Assembly: GCF_001654495.1 (NCBI RefSeq)
Contig: NZ_CP015849.1
Span: 4,129,501 to 4,193,500, forward strand
Reading direction: 5' to 3'
DNA length: 64,000 nucleotides
DNA from: Streptomyces sp. SAT1
GTDB taxonomy: Bacteria > Actinomycetota > Actinomycetes > Streptomycetales > Streptomycetaceae
Each line of letters begins with the position of its first letter. The stretch's first letter is position 1. Below, piece after piece: positions 43,432-52,040 of the stretch. A program made the translations under genes and the position numbers. The notes below the pieces were generated by a model. It had not been told where the DNA came from and did not search any database. It saw only the letters and a program-made list of their open reading frames with translations.

Positions 43432-43459
43432 AGTGTAACTTTCTAGAGAACTCTTCCAA
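43432..43459 (-). promoter_or_regulatory. Predicted promoter of the TetR gene
   Basis: On the minus strand TTGGAA (43459-43454) and TACACT (43437-43432) are 16 bases apart. They predict a start about 1-2 bases before the ATG at 43424, giving a nearly leaderless transcript. A TCTAGA-centred sequence lies between the boxes, where a repressor would block the polymerase. Confidence 0.45.
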
Positions 43460-43523
43460 TTCCGGGGGTCGCGACGGCACACTGACAGCGCTTGTTGCCG
43501 ACGGCCGGACGGGGAGAGACGTG

Positions 43524-45551
43524 GTGGAGCTGAGCGGCGGCGGGGCCGAGCCGCTGTCGGAGGGGGACCCGCGGCGGATCGGCGCGATCCCGCTCGTCGG
43601 GCGGCTCGGCGCCGGCGGCATGGGCCGCGTGTACCTGGGCGTGCACCAGGGGGAGTACGCCGCCGTGAAGCAGGTGCTGCCCTCGGTCTTCGCCGAGGAT
43701 CCCGGCTTCCTGCGCCGGTTCGGGCAGGAGCTGGACAACCTGGCCCGGCTGCCCGCCGACGTGACCGCGCCGCTGCTGGCCAGCGACCGCGAGGCCCGCC
43801 CGCCGTGGCTGGCCACCGAGTACATCCCCGGGCTCACGCTCAGCGAGGTCGTCGAGGAGTACGGCACGCTCTGCGCCGACGCCCTGTGGTTACTGCTGCG
43901 CGAGGCGGCGGCCGGGCTCGCCGCGGTGCACGACGCCGACATGGTGCACCGCGACCTCAAGCCGTCCAACGTCATGCTCACCGGCGACGGCGTCACCCTC
44001 ATCGACTTCGGCGTCGCCCGCGCCGCCGAGCAGAGCCGGCTGACCCGCACCGGCGTGGTCGTCGGCACCCCCTCCTACATGTCACCCGAACAGGCGTCCG
44101 GGGCCCGGCGGCTGACCGGCGCCACGGACGTCTTCGCGCTGGGTTCCCTGCTCGCGTACGCGGCGACCGGGCACTCCCCGTTCGGCGAGGGCGCCGGGGT
44201 CGACCTGCTCTACCGGATCGTGCACGACGCGCCCGGCCTGAGCGGCCTGCGCGAGGTCGACGCGGACCTCGCGGACCTGGTGGCGGCCTGTCTGGAGAAG
44301 GACCCCGAGGCCCGGCCCGGCGCGGCGGAACTGCTGGAGCGGGCGCGCGGGCGCGACCTGCCCGAGCGGGCCGCCTGGCCCGAGGGCGCCGGGGAACGGC
44401 TCGCCGAGCGGGCCGCGTTCGCCGCGGCCCCGCCCCGGGGCACGGAACTGGCGGAGCTGGAGAAGCTCGCGCGGTCCGCCACCACGGCCGGGGGGCCGGG
44501 TGCGGCGGCGGGGGAGGGCGGCGCCGGGGGTGGCCGCAGCAGCGGGGGCGGGGGTGACGGCGGGGTCGCCGGGCCCGGCTCGGACTCCGGTTCCGGCGGC
44601 AAGGACACCGCGCCGGACCGCGAGCCCGCCCACCGGGGCCGACGGCGCGTGCTGCTGGCGCTCGTCCCGGTCGTGGTCACGGCGACCGGCGCCACCCTCG
44701 CCCTGCAACTGCTGCCCTACACGGCCGCCACCAGCGACGGCGCGCAGGCCGCCCCCACCGTCTCGGTGCCGGTCACGGGACCGGGCGGCCCGTCCCCGTC
44801 CGGCGCCTCCGCTCGGGCGACGGCGACGCCGTCCGGGTCCGCGTCGCCGGGCAAGGGCGGGAAGAAGGGCAAGGACAAGGGAGACGGCAAGGGCAAGGAC
44901 AGCGCGGCCGGGCAGCCGGGGGAGAAGGACGCGGACGGGGCGGACGGCACGGACGGCGCGGGCGGCCGGGGCGGGCAGCCGGGCGGCGGCGGCAAGGCCG
45001 GGGGCGGCGGCACGACCGGCAAGGAGAGCGCGGGCGGCGGCTCCGGGAGCGGCGGTGGCGGGGGCGGGAGCACCAAGCCGTCGGGCGGCGGCTCCGGAAA
45101 GGGCGGGGGCTCGGGCGGGAGCGGGGGCTCCGGTGGAAGCGGCGGTTCCGGCGGCAGCACCGGCGAGCCGCCCGCCTCGGGCATCTTCACCCTGCGCAAC
45201 GGCTCCAGCGGCACCTGCCTGTCCGTCTCCTACGGCTACGGCGCGATCATGGAGAGCTGCACGTCCGCGCGCGCGGACTGGGAGTTCCGCAGCGCCGGCT
45301 CCGGCGGCGTCCACCTCTTCAACAAGGCGACCGGCGCCTGTCTGAGCGCCAGCCTGCCGGCCGGCGGCCTCATGACCATGTCCTGCGACCGCGCAGGCAG
45401 CAGCGACGCGGACATCAGCTGGCGCTACGGCTCCGGCGGCACCCTCAGGAGCGACTACAACGGCCGCTGCGTCGCCGTCCTCGCCAACGGCACCGTGGAC
45501 ACCGCCGCCTGTTCCTCCGGCTCCGCCGCCCAGCGCTGGTCGAAGAGCTAG
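43524..45551 (+). CDS. Ser/Thr protein kinase with ricin-like extracellular domain
   Basis: A 675-residue PknB-like membrane kinase. Catalytic residues are intact: K49 in YAAVKQVL, HRDLKPSN (D144), DFG at 161-163 and MSPEQ. A linker, one membrane segment (376-397, VLLALVPVVVTATGATLALQ) and a Gly/Ser/Lys-rich stalk follow. The last 125 residues (SGTCLSVSYGYGAIMESC, CVAVLANGTVDTAAC, AQRWSKS) look like a ricin-B beta-trefoil facing outside, probably a sugar sensor. Start GTG 43524 has GGGGAG seven bases upstream; GTG 43521 is possible. Leu123 is encoded by TTA (43890-43892), so translation should depend on bldA. Confidence 0.92.
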   Translation: MELSGGGAEPLSEGDPRRIGAIPLVGRLGAGGMGRVYLGVHQGEYAAVKQVLPSVFAEDPGFLRRFGQELDNLARLPADVTAPLLASDREARPPWLATEYIPGLTLSEVVEEYGTLCADALWLLLREAAAGLAAVHDADMVHRDLKPSNVMLTGDGVTLIDFGVARAAEQSRLTRTGVVVGTPSYMSPEQASGARRLTGATDVFALGSLLAYAATGHSPFGEGAGVDLLYRIVHDAPGLSGLREVDADLADLVAACLEKDPEARPGAAELLERARGRDLPERAAWPEGAGERLAERAAFAAAPPRGTELAELEKLARSATTAGGPGAAAGEGGAGGGRSSGGGGDGGVAGPGSDSGSGGKDTAPDREPAHRGRRRVLLALVPVVVTATGATLALQLLPYTAATSDGAQAAPTVSVPVTGPGGPSPSGASARATATPSGSASPGKGGKKGKDKGDGKGKDSAAGQPGEKDADGADGTDGAGGRGGQPGGGGKAGGGGTTGKESAGGGSGSGGGGGGSTKPSGGGSGKGGGSGGSGGSGGSGGSGGSTGEPPASGIFTLRNGSSGTCLSVSYGYGAIMESCTSARADWEFRSAGSGGVHLFNKATGACLSASLPAGGLMTMSCDRAGSSDADISWRYGSGGTLRSDYNGRCVAVLANGTVDTAACSSGSAAQRWSKS

Positions 45552-45646
45552 GCCCGGCGCCGGCCGGAGCACCGGGACGGCGCCACGCGCCCGCCGGGCA
45601 CGGGGCGGTCGCGGGACGCGCGACCGCCTCGGCGATACTGGACCCC

Positions 45647-47098
45647 ATGGCTTACGACGATCTTCGCTCCCTGCTCAGGGCGCTGGAGCGCGAGGGCGAC
45701 CTCAAGCGCATCAAGGCCGAGGTCGACCCGTATCTGGAGGTCGGTGAGATCGTCGACCGGGTGCAGAAGTCCGGCGGCCCCGCACTGCTCTTCGAGAACG
45801 TGAAGGGCTCGGCGATGCCGCTCGCCATGAACGTCTTCGGCACCGACCGCAGGCTGCTGAAGGCGCTCGGCCTGAAGTCCTACGCCGAGATCAGCGAGCG
45901 GATCGGCGGGCTGCTGCGGCCCGAGCTGCCGCACGGCTTCGTGGGTGTGCGCGAGGCGTTCGGCAAGCTCGGCGCGATGGCGCACGTACCGCCGCGCAAG
46001 GTCAAGGAGGCGCCCGTCCAGGAGGTCGTGCTGCGCGGCGACGACGTCGACCTCGACGCGCTGCCCGCGCTGTTCACCTGGCCCCAGGACGGCGGCTCCT
46101 TCTTCAACCTCGGTCTGACCCACACCAAGGACCCGGAGTCGGGCATCCGCAACCTGGGCCTGTACCGGCTCCAGCGCCACGACCGGCGCACCATCGGCAT
46201 GCACTGGCAGATCCACAAGGACAGCCGCAACCACTACCAGGTGGCGGCCCGGCGCGGCGAGCGGCTGCCGGTCGCCATCGCCTTCGGCTGCCCGCCCGCC
46301 GTGACGTACGCCTCCACCGCGCCGCTGCCCGGCGACATCGACGAGTACCTGTTCGCCGGGTTCCTCGCGGGCCGGCGGATCGAGATGGTCGACTGCAAGA
46401 CCGTGCCGCTCCAGGTCCCGGCCCAGGCCGAAGTGGTCCTGGAGGGCTGGCTGGAGCCGGGCGAGATGCTGCCGGAGGGCCCCTTCGGCGACCACACCGG
46501 CTTCTACACCCCGCAGGAGCCCTTCCCGGCGCTCACCATCGACTGCGTGACGATGCGCAGGCGCCCGCTGCTCCAGTCGATCGTGGTCGGCAGGCCCCCC
46601 ACGGAGGACGGCCCGCTCGGCCGCGCCACTGAGCGCTTCTTCCTGCCGCTGCTCAGGATCATCGTGCCGGACATCGTGGACTACCACCTGCCCGAGGCGG
46701 GCGGCTTCCACAACTGCGCGATCGTCTCCATCGACAAGAAGTACCCCAAGCACGCCCAGAAGGTGATGCACGCCATCTGGGGAGCGCACATGATGTCGCT
46801 GACCAAGCTGATCGTGGTCGTCGACGCCGACTGCGACGTGCACGATCTGCACGAGGTCGCCTGGCGGGCCCTGGGCAACACGGACTACGCCCGTGACCTC
46901 ACCGTCGTCGAAGGCCCCGTCGACCACCTCGACCACGCCTCCTACCAGCAGTTCTGGGGCGGCAAGGCAGGCATCGACGCCACGAAGAAGCTGCCGCAGG
47001 AGGGATACACCCGCGACGGCGGCTGGCCGGAGATGGTGGTCTCCGACCCGGATACGGCGGCGAAAGTCGACCGCCGCTGGAAGGAGTACGGCCTGTGA
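45647..47098 (+). CDS. UbiD-family decarboxylase of menaquinone synthesis (MqnL-type)
   Basis: A 483-residue UbiD-family decarboxylase that needs prenylated FMN. The key Arg/Glu segments are visible around GLYRLQRHDRRTIGMHWQ and EMLPEGPFGDHTGFY. Its position directly before an mqnP-type prenyltransferase assigns it to the late futalosine menaquinone pathway (decarboxylation after prenylation). The start is ATG 45647. Its stop overlaps the next GTG by four bases. The UbiX-type flavin prenyltransferase that I would expect next is not in this window. Confidence 0.92.
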   Translation: MAYDDLRSLLRALEREGDLKRIKAEVDPYLEVGEIVDRVQKSGGPALLFENVKGSAMPLAMNVFGTDRRLLKALGLKSYAEISERIGGLLRPELPHGFVGVREAFGKLGAMAHVPPRKVKEAPVQEVVLRGDDVDLDALPALFTWPQDGGSFFNLGLTHTKDPESGIRNLGLYRLQRHDRRTIGMHWQIHKDSRNHYQVAARRGERLPVAIAFGCPPAVTYASTAPLPGDIDEYLFAGFLAGRRIEMVDCKTVPLQVPAQAEVVLEGWLEPGEMLPEGPFGDHTGFYTPQEPFPALTIDCVTMRRRPLLQSIVVGRPPTEDGPLGRATERFFLPLLRIIVPDIVDYHLPEAGGFHNCAIVSIDKKYPKHAQKVMHAIWGAHMMSLTKLIVVVDADCDVHDLHEVAWRALGNTDYARDLTVVEGPVDHLDHASYQQFWGGKAGIDATKKLPQEGYTRDGGWPEMVVSDPDTAAKVDRRWKEYGL

Positions 47099-47997
47099 GC
47101 GCCTCCGCCGCCGCGATGCCCCAGCCGGGACGCACGAAAGCATTCCTCCGCCTGGTCATGATCGAGCACTCGGTCTTCGCGCTGCCCTTCGCGTACATCG
47201 CCGCGCTCACCGCGATGTACGAGTGGGACGAGAACATCCACTGGGCGCGGCTGCTCCTGGTGACCGTCTGCATGGTGGGGCTGCGCACCTTCGCCATGGC
47301 GGTGAACCGGATCATCGACCGGGAGATCGACGCCCGCAACCCGCGCACCGCGCACCGCGAGCTGGTCACCGGCGCGATGTCCGTACGGCACGCCTGGACC
47401 GGTGCGCTGATCGCCCTGGTGGTCTTCCTGGGCGCCGCCGCCCTGCTGAACCCGCTCTGCCTGGCCCTCGCCCCCATCGCGGTGGTCCCGATGGTCGTCT
47501 ACCCCTACGGCAAGCGGTTCACGAACTTCCCGCAGGCCATCCTGGGCCTGGCCCAGGCGATGGGCCCGATCGGCGGCTGGCTGGCGATCAGCGGCGAGTG
47601 GTCGTGGAAGGCGGTGATCCTGGGCCTGGCCGTCGGCGTCTGGATCGGCGGCTTCGACCTGATCTACGCCTGCCAGGACGTCGAGACCGACCGCCAGATC
47701 GGCGTCCGCTCGGTCCCGGCCCGCTTCGGCATCCCGGCCGCGATCTGGGGCGCCCGCGCCTGCCATACCGTCACCACGGCCCTGTTCGTCTGGTTCGCCC
47801 TGGCCACCGGCGCGGGCGTCCTCTTCTGGCTCGGCCTGCTCGTCGTCGCCGGCGCCTTCCTCTACGAACACACCATCGTCCGCCCCCACGACCTGTCCCG
47901 CCTGAACCGGGCGTTCTTCAGTGTCAACGGCTTCATCGGCATCGCGCTCTTCGTGTGCGCGCTGCTGGATCTGCTGGTGCGGGGGCTGCGGCCGTAG
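47095..47997 (+). CDS. mqnP: Menaquinone biosynthesis prenyltransferase
   Basis: A 300-residue UbiA-family membrane prenyltransferase with about nine membrane segments. The first Asp-rich motif reads NRIIDREIDARNPRTAHRELVTG, and the second reads YACQDVETDRQIGVRSVPA; both bind Mg-prenyl diphosphate. Together with the coupled UbiD gene this identifies the prenylation step of the futalosine route (MqnP). GTG 47095 overlaps the UbiD stop. Downstream the conserved block ends and the RHS island begins. Confidence 0.9.
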   Translation: MSASAAAMPQPGRTKAFLRLVMIEHSVFALPFAYIAALTAMYEWDENIHWARLLLVTVCMVGLRTFAMAVNRIIDREIDARNPRTAHRELVTGAMSVRHAWTGALIALVVFLGAAALLNPLCLALAPIAVVPMVVYPYGKRFTNFPQAILGLAQAMGPIGGWLAISGEWSWKAVILGLAVGVWIGGFDLIYACQDVETDRQIGVRSVPARFGIPAAIWGARACHTVTTALFVWFALATGAGVLFWLGLLVVAGAFLYEHTIVRPHDLSRLNRAFFSVNGFIGIALFVCALLDLLVRGLRP

Positions 47998-48103
47998 CCC
48001 GTCGGCGGGTGAGGCCGAGTGCTCACCTCGAAGCGACCTGATCTGCCCGGTCACTTCGGGGTGAGTGGGGTGCGGTGGGTGGTTCGCTTCTCGTGGCGGG
48101 ACC

Positions 48104-48133
48104 TTGACACAGGGTGAAACCACGCCTTTAAAT
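48104..48133 (+). promoter_or_regulatory. Consensus-like promoter of the LamG/RHS locus
   Basis: A perfect -35 TTGACA (48104-48109) and -10 TTAAAT (48128-48133) are 18 bases apart, in an AT-richer patch. The start codon is 26 bases after the -10 box. This is one of the best vegetative promoters in the window and marks the left edge of the island. Confidence 0.7.
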
Positions 48134-48158
48134 CTCGCTTACCTATGAAGATCTTGTG

Positions 48159-51100
48159 ATGGCGGGGGCGGGGTTTCGTGCGGGTGGGGTGGGGTGGGGT
48201 GGGCTGGAAGCCGTGGTGCGCCGTGGGCGCAGGCGGCGTGGTGGGACGGCTTCCGCGGTGGCGGCGCTGACAACGGTGGCCGTGATGGCCGCCCTGCCGG
48301 CGCCGGCGGCGCATGCCGTCTCCGCGGCGGGGACGGACTCGGTGCCCGTCTCCGAAGGGCAGAAGGCGCTGACCCGGGCGGAGCAGTCCGGCGAGCGGGT
48401 GGAGGTGCCGGGCGAACGCACCGAGCGGACCACTGTCTACGCCAACCCCGACGGATTCACGTTCACGCTGGAGGAGTCCGCGGTTCCGGTGCGCGCGGCG
48501 GCGCCCGGCGGCGGCTGGCGGACCCCGGACGCGACCTTGGAGCAGCACGCGGACGGTTCCGTCGGGCCGAAGGCCGCCGTTGTGCCGATGGCCTTCTCGG
48601 GAGGCGGCGACACGGCGCCCCTCGCGCGGATCAGCGAGCAGGGCAAGTCCCTGGAACTGGGCTGGCCGGGCACGCTGCCTGCGCCGCGGCTGGACGGGGC
48701 GAGCGCTCTGTACGCCGACGTGCTGCCCGGTGTCGATCTCCGGGTGACCGCCACGCCCGAGAGTTTCCAGCCGGTGTTCGTGGTGAAGACACCCGAGGCG
48801 GCGGCGAGCGAGAAGCTGAGGAAACTGACCTTCACGCTCGGGACGCAGGGGCTGAACGTACGGGAGGGGGCGGCCGGCAATCTGATGGCGCAGGACGCCG
48901 ACGGCCGCACCGTGTTCAAGGCCCCGCCCGCCCGCATGTGGGACTCGACCGGTGACACCGGGGCACCCGCCGGGCCGGTGTCGTCCCGGGCGGTGGCCGC
49001 GGCGGAGGGCCGGCCGTCGGGTTCCGCCGAGGCGATGCCCTCGGGGTCCTCGGGGTCCTCGGGATCGGGTCTCGAACCCGGCCAGGGCGACACGGTGGCC
49101 CGGATGGGCGTGGACGTCTCGTCCGGCTCCCTCTCGGTGACGCCCGACGCCGACATGCTCACCAAGACCGCTCCCTCCGCCTTCCCGCTGTTCCTCGACC
49201 CCACGGTGACCTGGGGAGAGTCCGAGCGCACCCTGCTGCGCAGCGACGGCTACGAGTCCTACGCCTGGGGGAACGGCGACGACGACGAGGGCAAGGGCGC
49301 CGGCAAGTGCGGCACCTGGAACGGCTACTACTGCGGGCCCGGCTATGTGCAGAAGCTCTACTTCGAGTTCTCGCCCGACAGCCTCAAGGGCAAGAAGGTC
49401 CTGGACGCCACGTTCCGAGTGACCGAACCGTGGGCCTTCCAGTGCGACCCCCGCTGGGTCGATCTCGTCCGCACGAACAACATCTCGTCCGCCACCACCT
49501 GGTCCACGCGCCCCAAGGAACTGGACCTGATGGTCGACCGGAACGTGTCCGCGGGGCGGGGATCCCTGTGTGACCCGGACGCACCGAAGGCACCGATCGA
49601 GTTCCACGACAACTCGGCGGAGACGAACGAGAACCTGACCCCGACGGTGGCCGACTTCGCGGCGGGCAAGTTCTCCAGGCTGACCCTGGAGGTCCGGGCG
49701 CACGACGAGTCGGACACCTCCGCGTGGAAGCGGTTCAAGAACGACGCCGTGCTGGCCGTGAAGTACGTGGCGCTGCCCGCCACGCCGACCGAGGTCGGCG
49801 TGGTCACCGGTTCCGGTTATGTCTGCTCCACCAACCCGGCCTCCCCGAGCGTGGTGTCGGACCCGACACCGCTGGTGCAGGGACGGCCCCGCACCGCGGC
49901 CGGGGGAGAGTCGGGCGCCAGCCTGCGCATCCGGTGGCGTACGGACGTGCTGCACGGCTCGAACTGGGTGCTCGCCCACGACGACATGGACGGCCCGACC
50001 ACCGGCTACGTCGGCAACCTGGTGAAGCAGACCCGGACCCTGCCGACGCTCCAGGAGGGGACGCAGTACCGGCTCAAGGCGTTGACCCTGTCCTACTACG
50101 AGGGCGGAAGCTACCGGCAGAACACCGGCTACACCACGCCTTGTTACTTCACGGTCGACCCGACCGCGCCGAAGGCACCGCAGGTGACGGTTGGCTCTCC
50201 TTACACCGAGTGCACGAGCAACGACTGCGCGAGTCACGGTGGTCCGGGAGTCAAGGGCACCTTCACCTTCAAACCGGCAGCCGGCGACGCGAACGTCGTC
50301 GCCTACCAGTACCGCCTGTCCTCCGACGCGGCCTGGTCGGCCGCGCTGACGGGCTCCACCGTGTCGGCCGGCGTCACCCCGGCCCGTGCGGGGACCCAAC
50401 GGCTGTACGTGCGCGCCAAGGACAACGTCGGCCGCTGGGGCGCGGAGTCGGTGGTCGACTTCCTGGTGGCCGCCGGTGAGGGCACGGTCGGCCAGTGGCA
50501 CTTCGCCGAGACGAGCGGAGCGGCCCTGGATTCCGCCGCCGCGCCGGGTGTCGCGCACCATGACGCCGTGCTGTCGGGAAACGCCGCCCGTGACGACCGC
50601 GGACGCCGGGGCCTGCTGACTCATGACTCCGCGGGCAGTCCGCTGGAAGAGCCCGTCACCGACAAGGGGCTGAGCCTGAACGGGAGCACGGCCTACGCGG
50701 CCACCAGCGCACCCGTGCTGGACACCCGCTCCTCGTACACCGTCTCGGCCTGGGTCCGTGTCGACGCCGGTGCCGCGCACACGATGACGGTGCTCGGCCA
50801 GGCCCCCGAGACAGCGAGTCCCTTCGCGAAGAAGTACACCCCGTTCGGACTGTCCTACGCGGCCGGCGGCGGAGACACCTGGAGCATGAGCGTGCTGGCC
50901 GCCGACGGAAGCCTGCACAAGGCCGCCGCCCAGCAGACCACGGCCCGGGGCGTGTGGACGCACGTGACGGGGGTGCACGACGCGGCGGCCAAGAAGATCA
51001 GTCTCTACCTGAACGGAAAGCTCCAGGCGACAGCGGATGCCGGGACACCGTGGACGGCCAACGGTCCGTTGCAGATCGGCCGGGGGCTTTGGTACGACAA

Positions 51101-51908
51101 CTTCACCGACTACCTCCAGGGCTCCACGGACGAGGTGGCCGTGTGGCAGCGGGCCCTGAACGGCGACGAAGTGGCCGAGGAGTCACGGCTCATGACGTCG
51201 GCGCAGTACGCGGGCACGGAACTGGTCGCCGCCTGGTCGGCGGATCAGGGCAGCGGCAGCACCGTCCCGGACACCACGTCCGGCTACGGCAGGTCCCTGA
51301 CCCTGACCGGAGGAGCTTCGTCGGACGGTGAGGCGATCGTCCTGGACGGCGTGGACGACGCGGCCACGACGGCCGGACCGGTCCTGGACGACACCGGATC
51401 GTTCACCGCCACCACGCTGGTCACCCTGGACGGCGCCGCACTCGCGGCCAAGGACATCGGCTACAAGGGCCAGGTCCTCGGACAGCGCACGGCGGACGGG
51501 TCGGCGTGGGGATTCTGGTACGAGCTGACGGGCAAGCAGACCGTCGTGGACGAGGAGACACTGGAGGAGAAGACCGTCCCCGTGGGCTTCTGGCGCTTCG
51601 GTCGGCTCAACGCCGACGGAACGTTCACGGCGGTCGCCTCCACCGAGAGCGCAGCAGTGGACGGCATGGTGCGCCTGACCGGCGTGTTCGACGCGCAGGC
51701 GGGCACGATCAGCCTCTATCTGGGCGCGAACCAGAGCGACGACGAACAGTCCTTCACGGCGAAGGCCGGATCCGGTGACTTCGCGGTCGGCAAGGGCTTC
51801 GCCGGCGGCGCCTGGCAGCACTACCTGCCCGGCCGGGTGGCCGAGGTACGGATGTGGGCCGGCGCGATGGCCGACTGGAAGCAGATCGTCGAGACCGTGG
51901 GCGACTGA
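48159..51908 (+). CDS. Secreted LamG/DNRLRE surface protein
   Basis: A 1,249-residue exported protein. A long basic N-region and hydrophobic core end in PAPAAHAVSA, a signal peptidase site. Residues 50-330 form an RHS-associated N-terminal region. About 345-525 is a DNRLRE-like beta domain (KLYFEFSPDSLKGKKVLDAT) with fibronectin-like strands after it. Two LamG concanavalin-like domains lie at about 785-1005 (TVSAWVRVDAGA, ISLYLNGKLQA) and 1020-1249. Start ATG 48159 follows GTG 48156; GAAG is eight bases upstream. It precedes the RHS gene and is probably its surface partner or adhesin. Confidence 0.85.
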   Translation: MAGAGFRAGGVGWGGLEAVVRRGRRRRGGTASAVAALTTVAVMAALPAPAAHAVSAAGTDSVPVSEGQKALTRAEQSGERVEVPGERTERTTVYANPDGFTFTLEESAVPVRAAAPGGGWRTPDATLEQHADGSVGPKAAVVPMAFSGGGDTAPLARISEQGKSLELGWPGTLPAPRLDGASALYADVLPGVDLRVTATPESFQPVFVVKTPEAAASEKLRKLTFTLGTQGLNVREGAAGNLMAQDADGRTVFKAPPARMWDSTGDTGAPAGPVSSRAVAAAEGRPSGSAEAMPSGSSGSSGSGLEPGQGDTVARMGVDVSSGSLSVTPDADMLTKTAPSAFPLFLDPTVTWGESERTLLRSDGYESYAWGNGDDDEGKGAGKCGTWNGYYCGPGYVQKLYFEFSPDSLKGKKVLDATFRVTEPWAFQCDPRWVDLVRTNNISSATTWSTRPKELDLMVDRNVSAGRGSLCDPDAPKAPIEFHDNSAETNENLTPTVADFAAGKFSRLTLEVRAHDESDTSAWKRFKNDAVLAVKYVALPATPTEVGVVTGSGYVCSTNPASPSVVSDPTPLVQGRPRTAAGGESGASLRIRWRTDVLHGSNWVLAHDDMDGPTTGYVGNLVKQTRTLPTLQEGTQYRLKALTLSYYEGGSYRQNTGYTTPCYFTVDPTAPKAPQVTVGSPYTECTSNDCASHGGPGVKGTFTFKPAAGDANVVAYQYRLSSDAAWSAALTGSTVSAGVTPARAGTQRLYVRAKDNVGRWGAESVVDFLVAAGEGTVGQWHFAETSGAALDSAAAPGVAHHDAVLSGNAARDDRGRRGLLTHDSAGSPLEEPVTDKGLSLNGSTAYAATSAPVLDTRSSYTVSAWVRVDAGAAHTMTVLGQAPETASPFAKKYTPFGLSYAAGGGDTWSMSVLAADGSLHKAAAQQTTARGVWTHVTGVHDAAAKKISLYLNGKLQATADAGTPWTANGPLQIGRGLWYDNFTDYLQGSTDEVAVWQRALNGDEVAEESRLMTSAQYAGTELVAAWSADQGSGSTVPDTTSGYGRSLTLTGGASSDGEAIVLDGVDDAATTAGPVLDDTGSFTATTLVTLDGAALAAKDIGYKGQVLGQRTADGSAWGFWYELTGKQTVVDEETLEEKTVPVGFWRFGRLNADGTFTAVASTESAAVDGMVRLTGVFDAQAGTISLYLGANQSDDEQSFTAKAGSGDFAVGKGFAGGAWQHYLPGRVAEVRMWAGAMADWKQIVETVGD

Positions 51909-51914
51909 TCGGCG

Positions 51915-51948
51915 GGGGAGGGGCGCGCTCCGGAGAGGGCCCCTCCCC
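51915..51948 (+). terminator. Hairpin after the LamG gene
   Basis: Ten-base perfect arms GGGGAGGGGC (51915-51924) and GCCCCTCCCC (51939-51948) enclose 14 bases that hold a second small palindrome CTCCGGAG. It begins six bases after the LamG stop. Confidence 0.8.
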
Positions 51949-51963
51949 GAGACGGACACGTGG

Positions 51964-51982
51964 CCGGCACACGGTGTGCCGG
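51964..51982. promoter_or_regulatory. Nine-base inverted repeat before the RHS gene
   Basis: CCGGCACAC and GTGTGCCGG with a one-base spacer. It lies between the LamG terminator and the RHS start, so it may be an operator or a second hairpin. Confidence 0.45.
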
Positions 51983-52040
51983 GCCGGTACTTCTGGGCTT
52001 CCCGACTTCTCCTAGCGCACCTGGGGTGGGGCGATATCCG

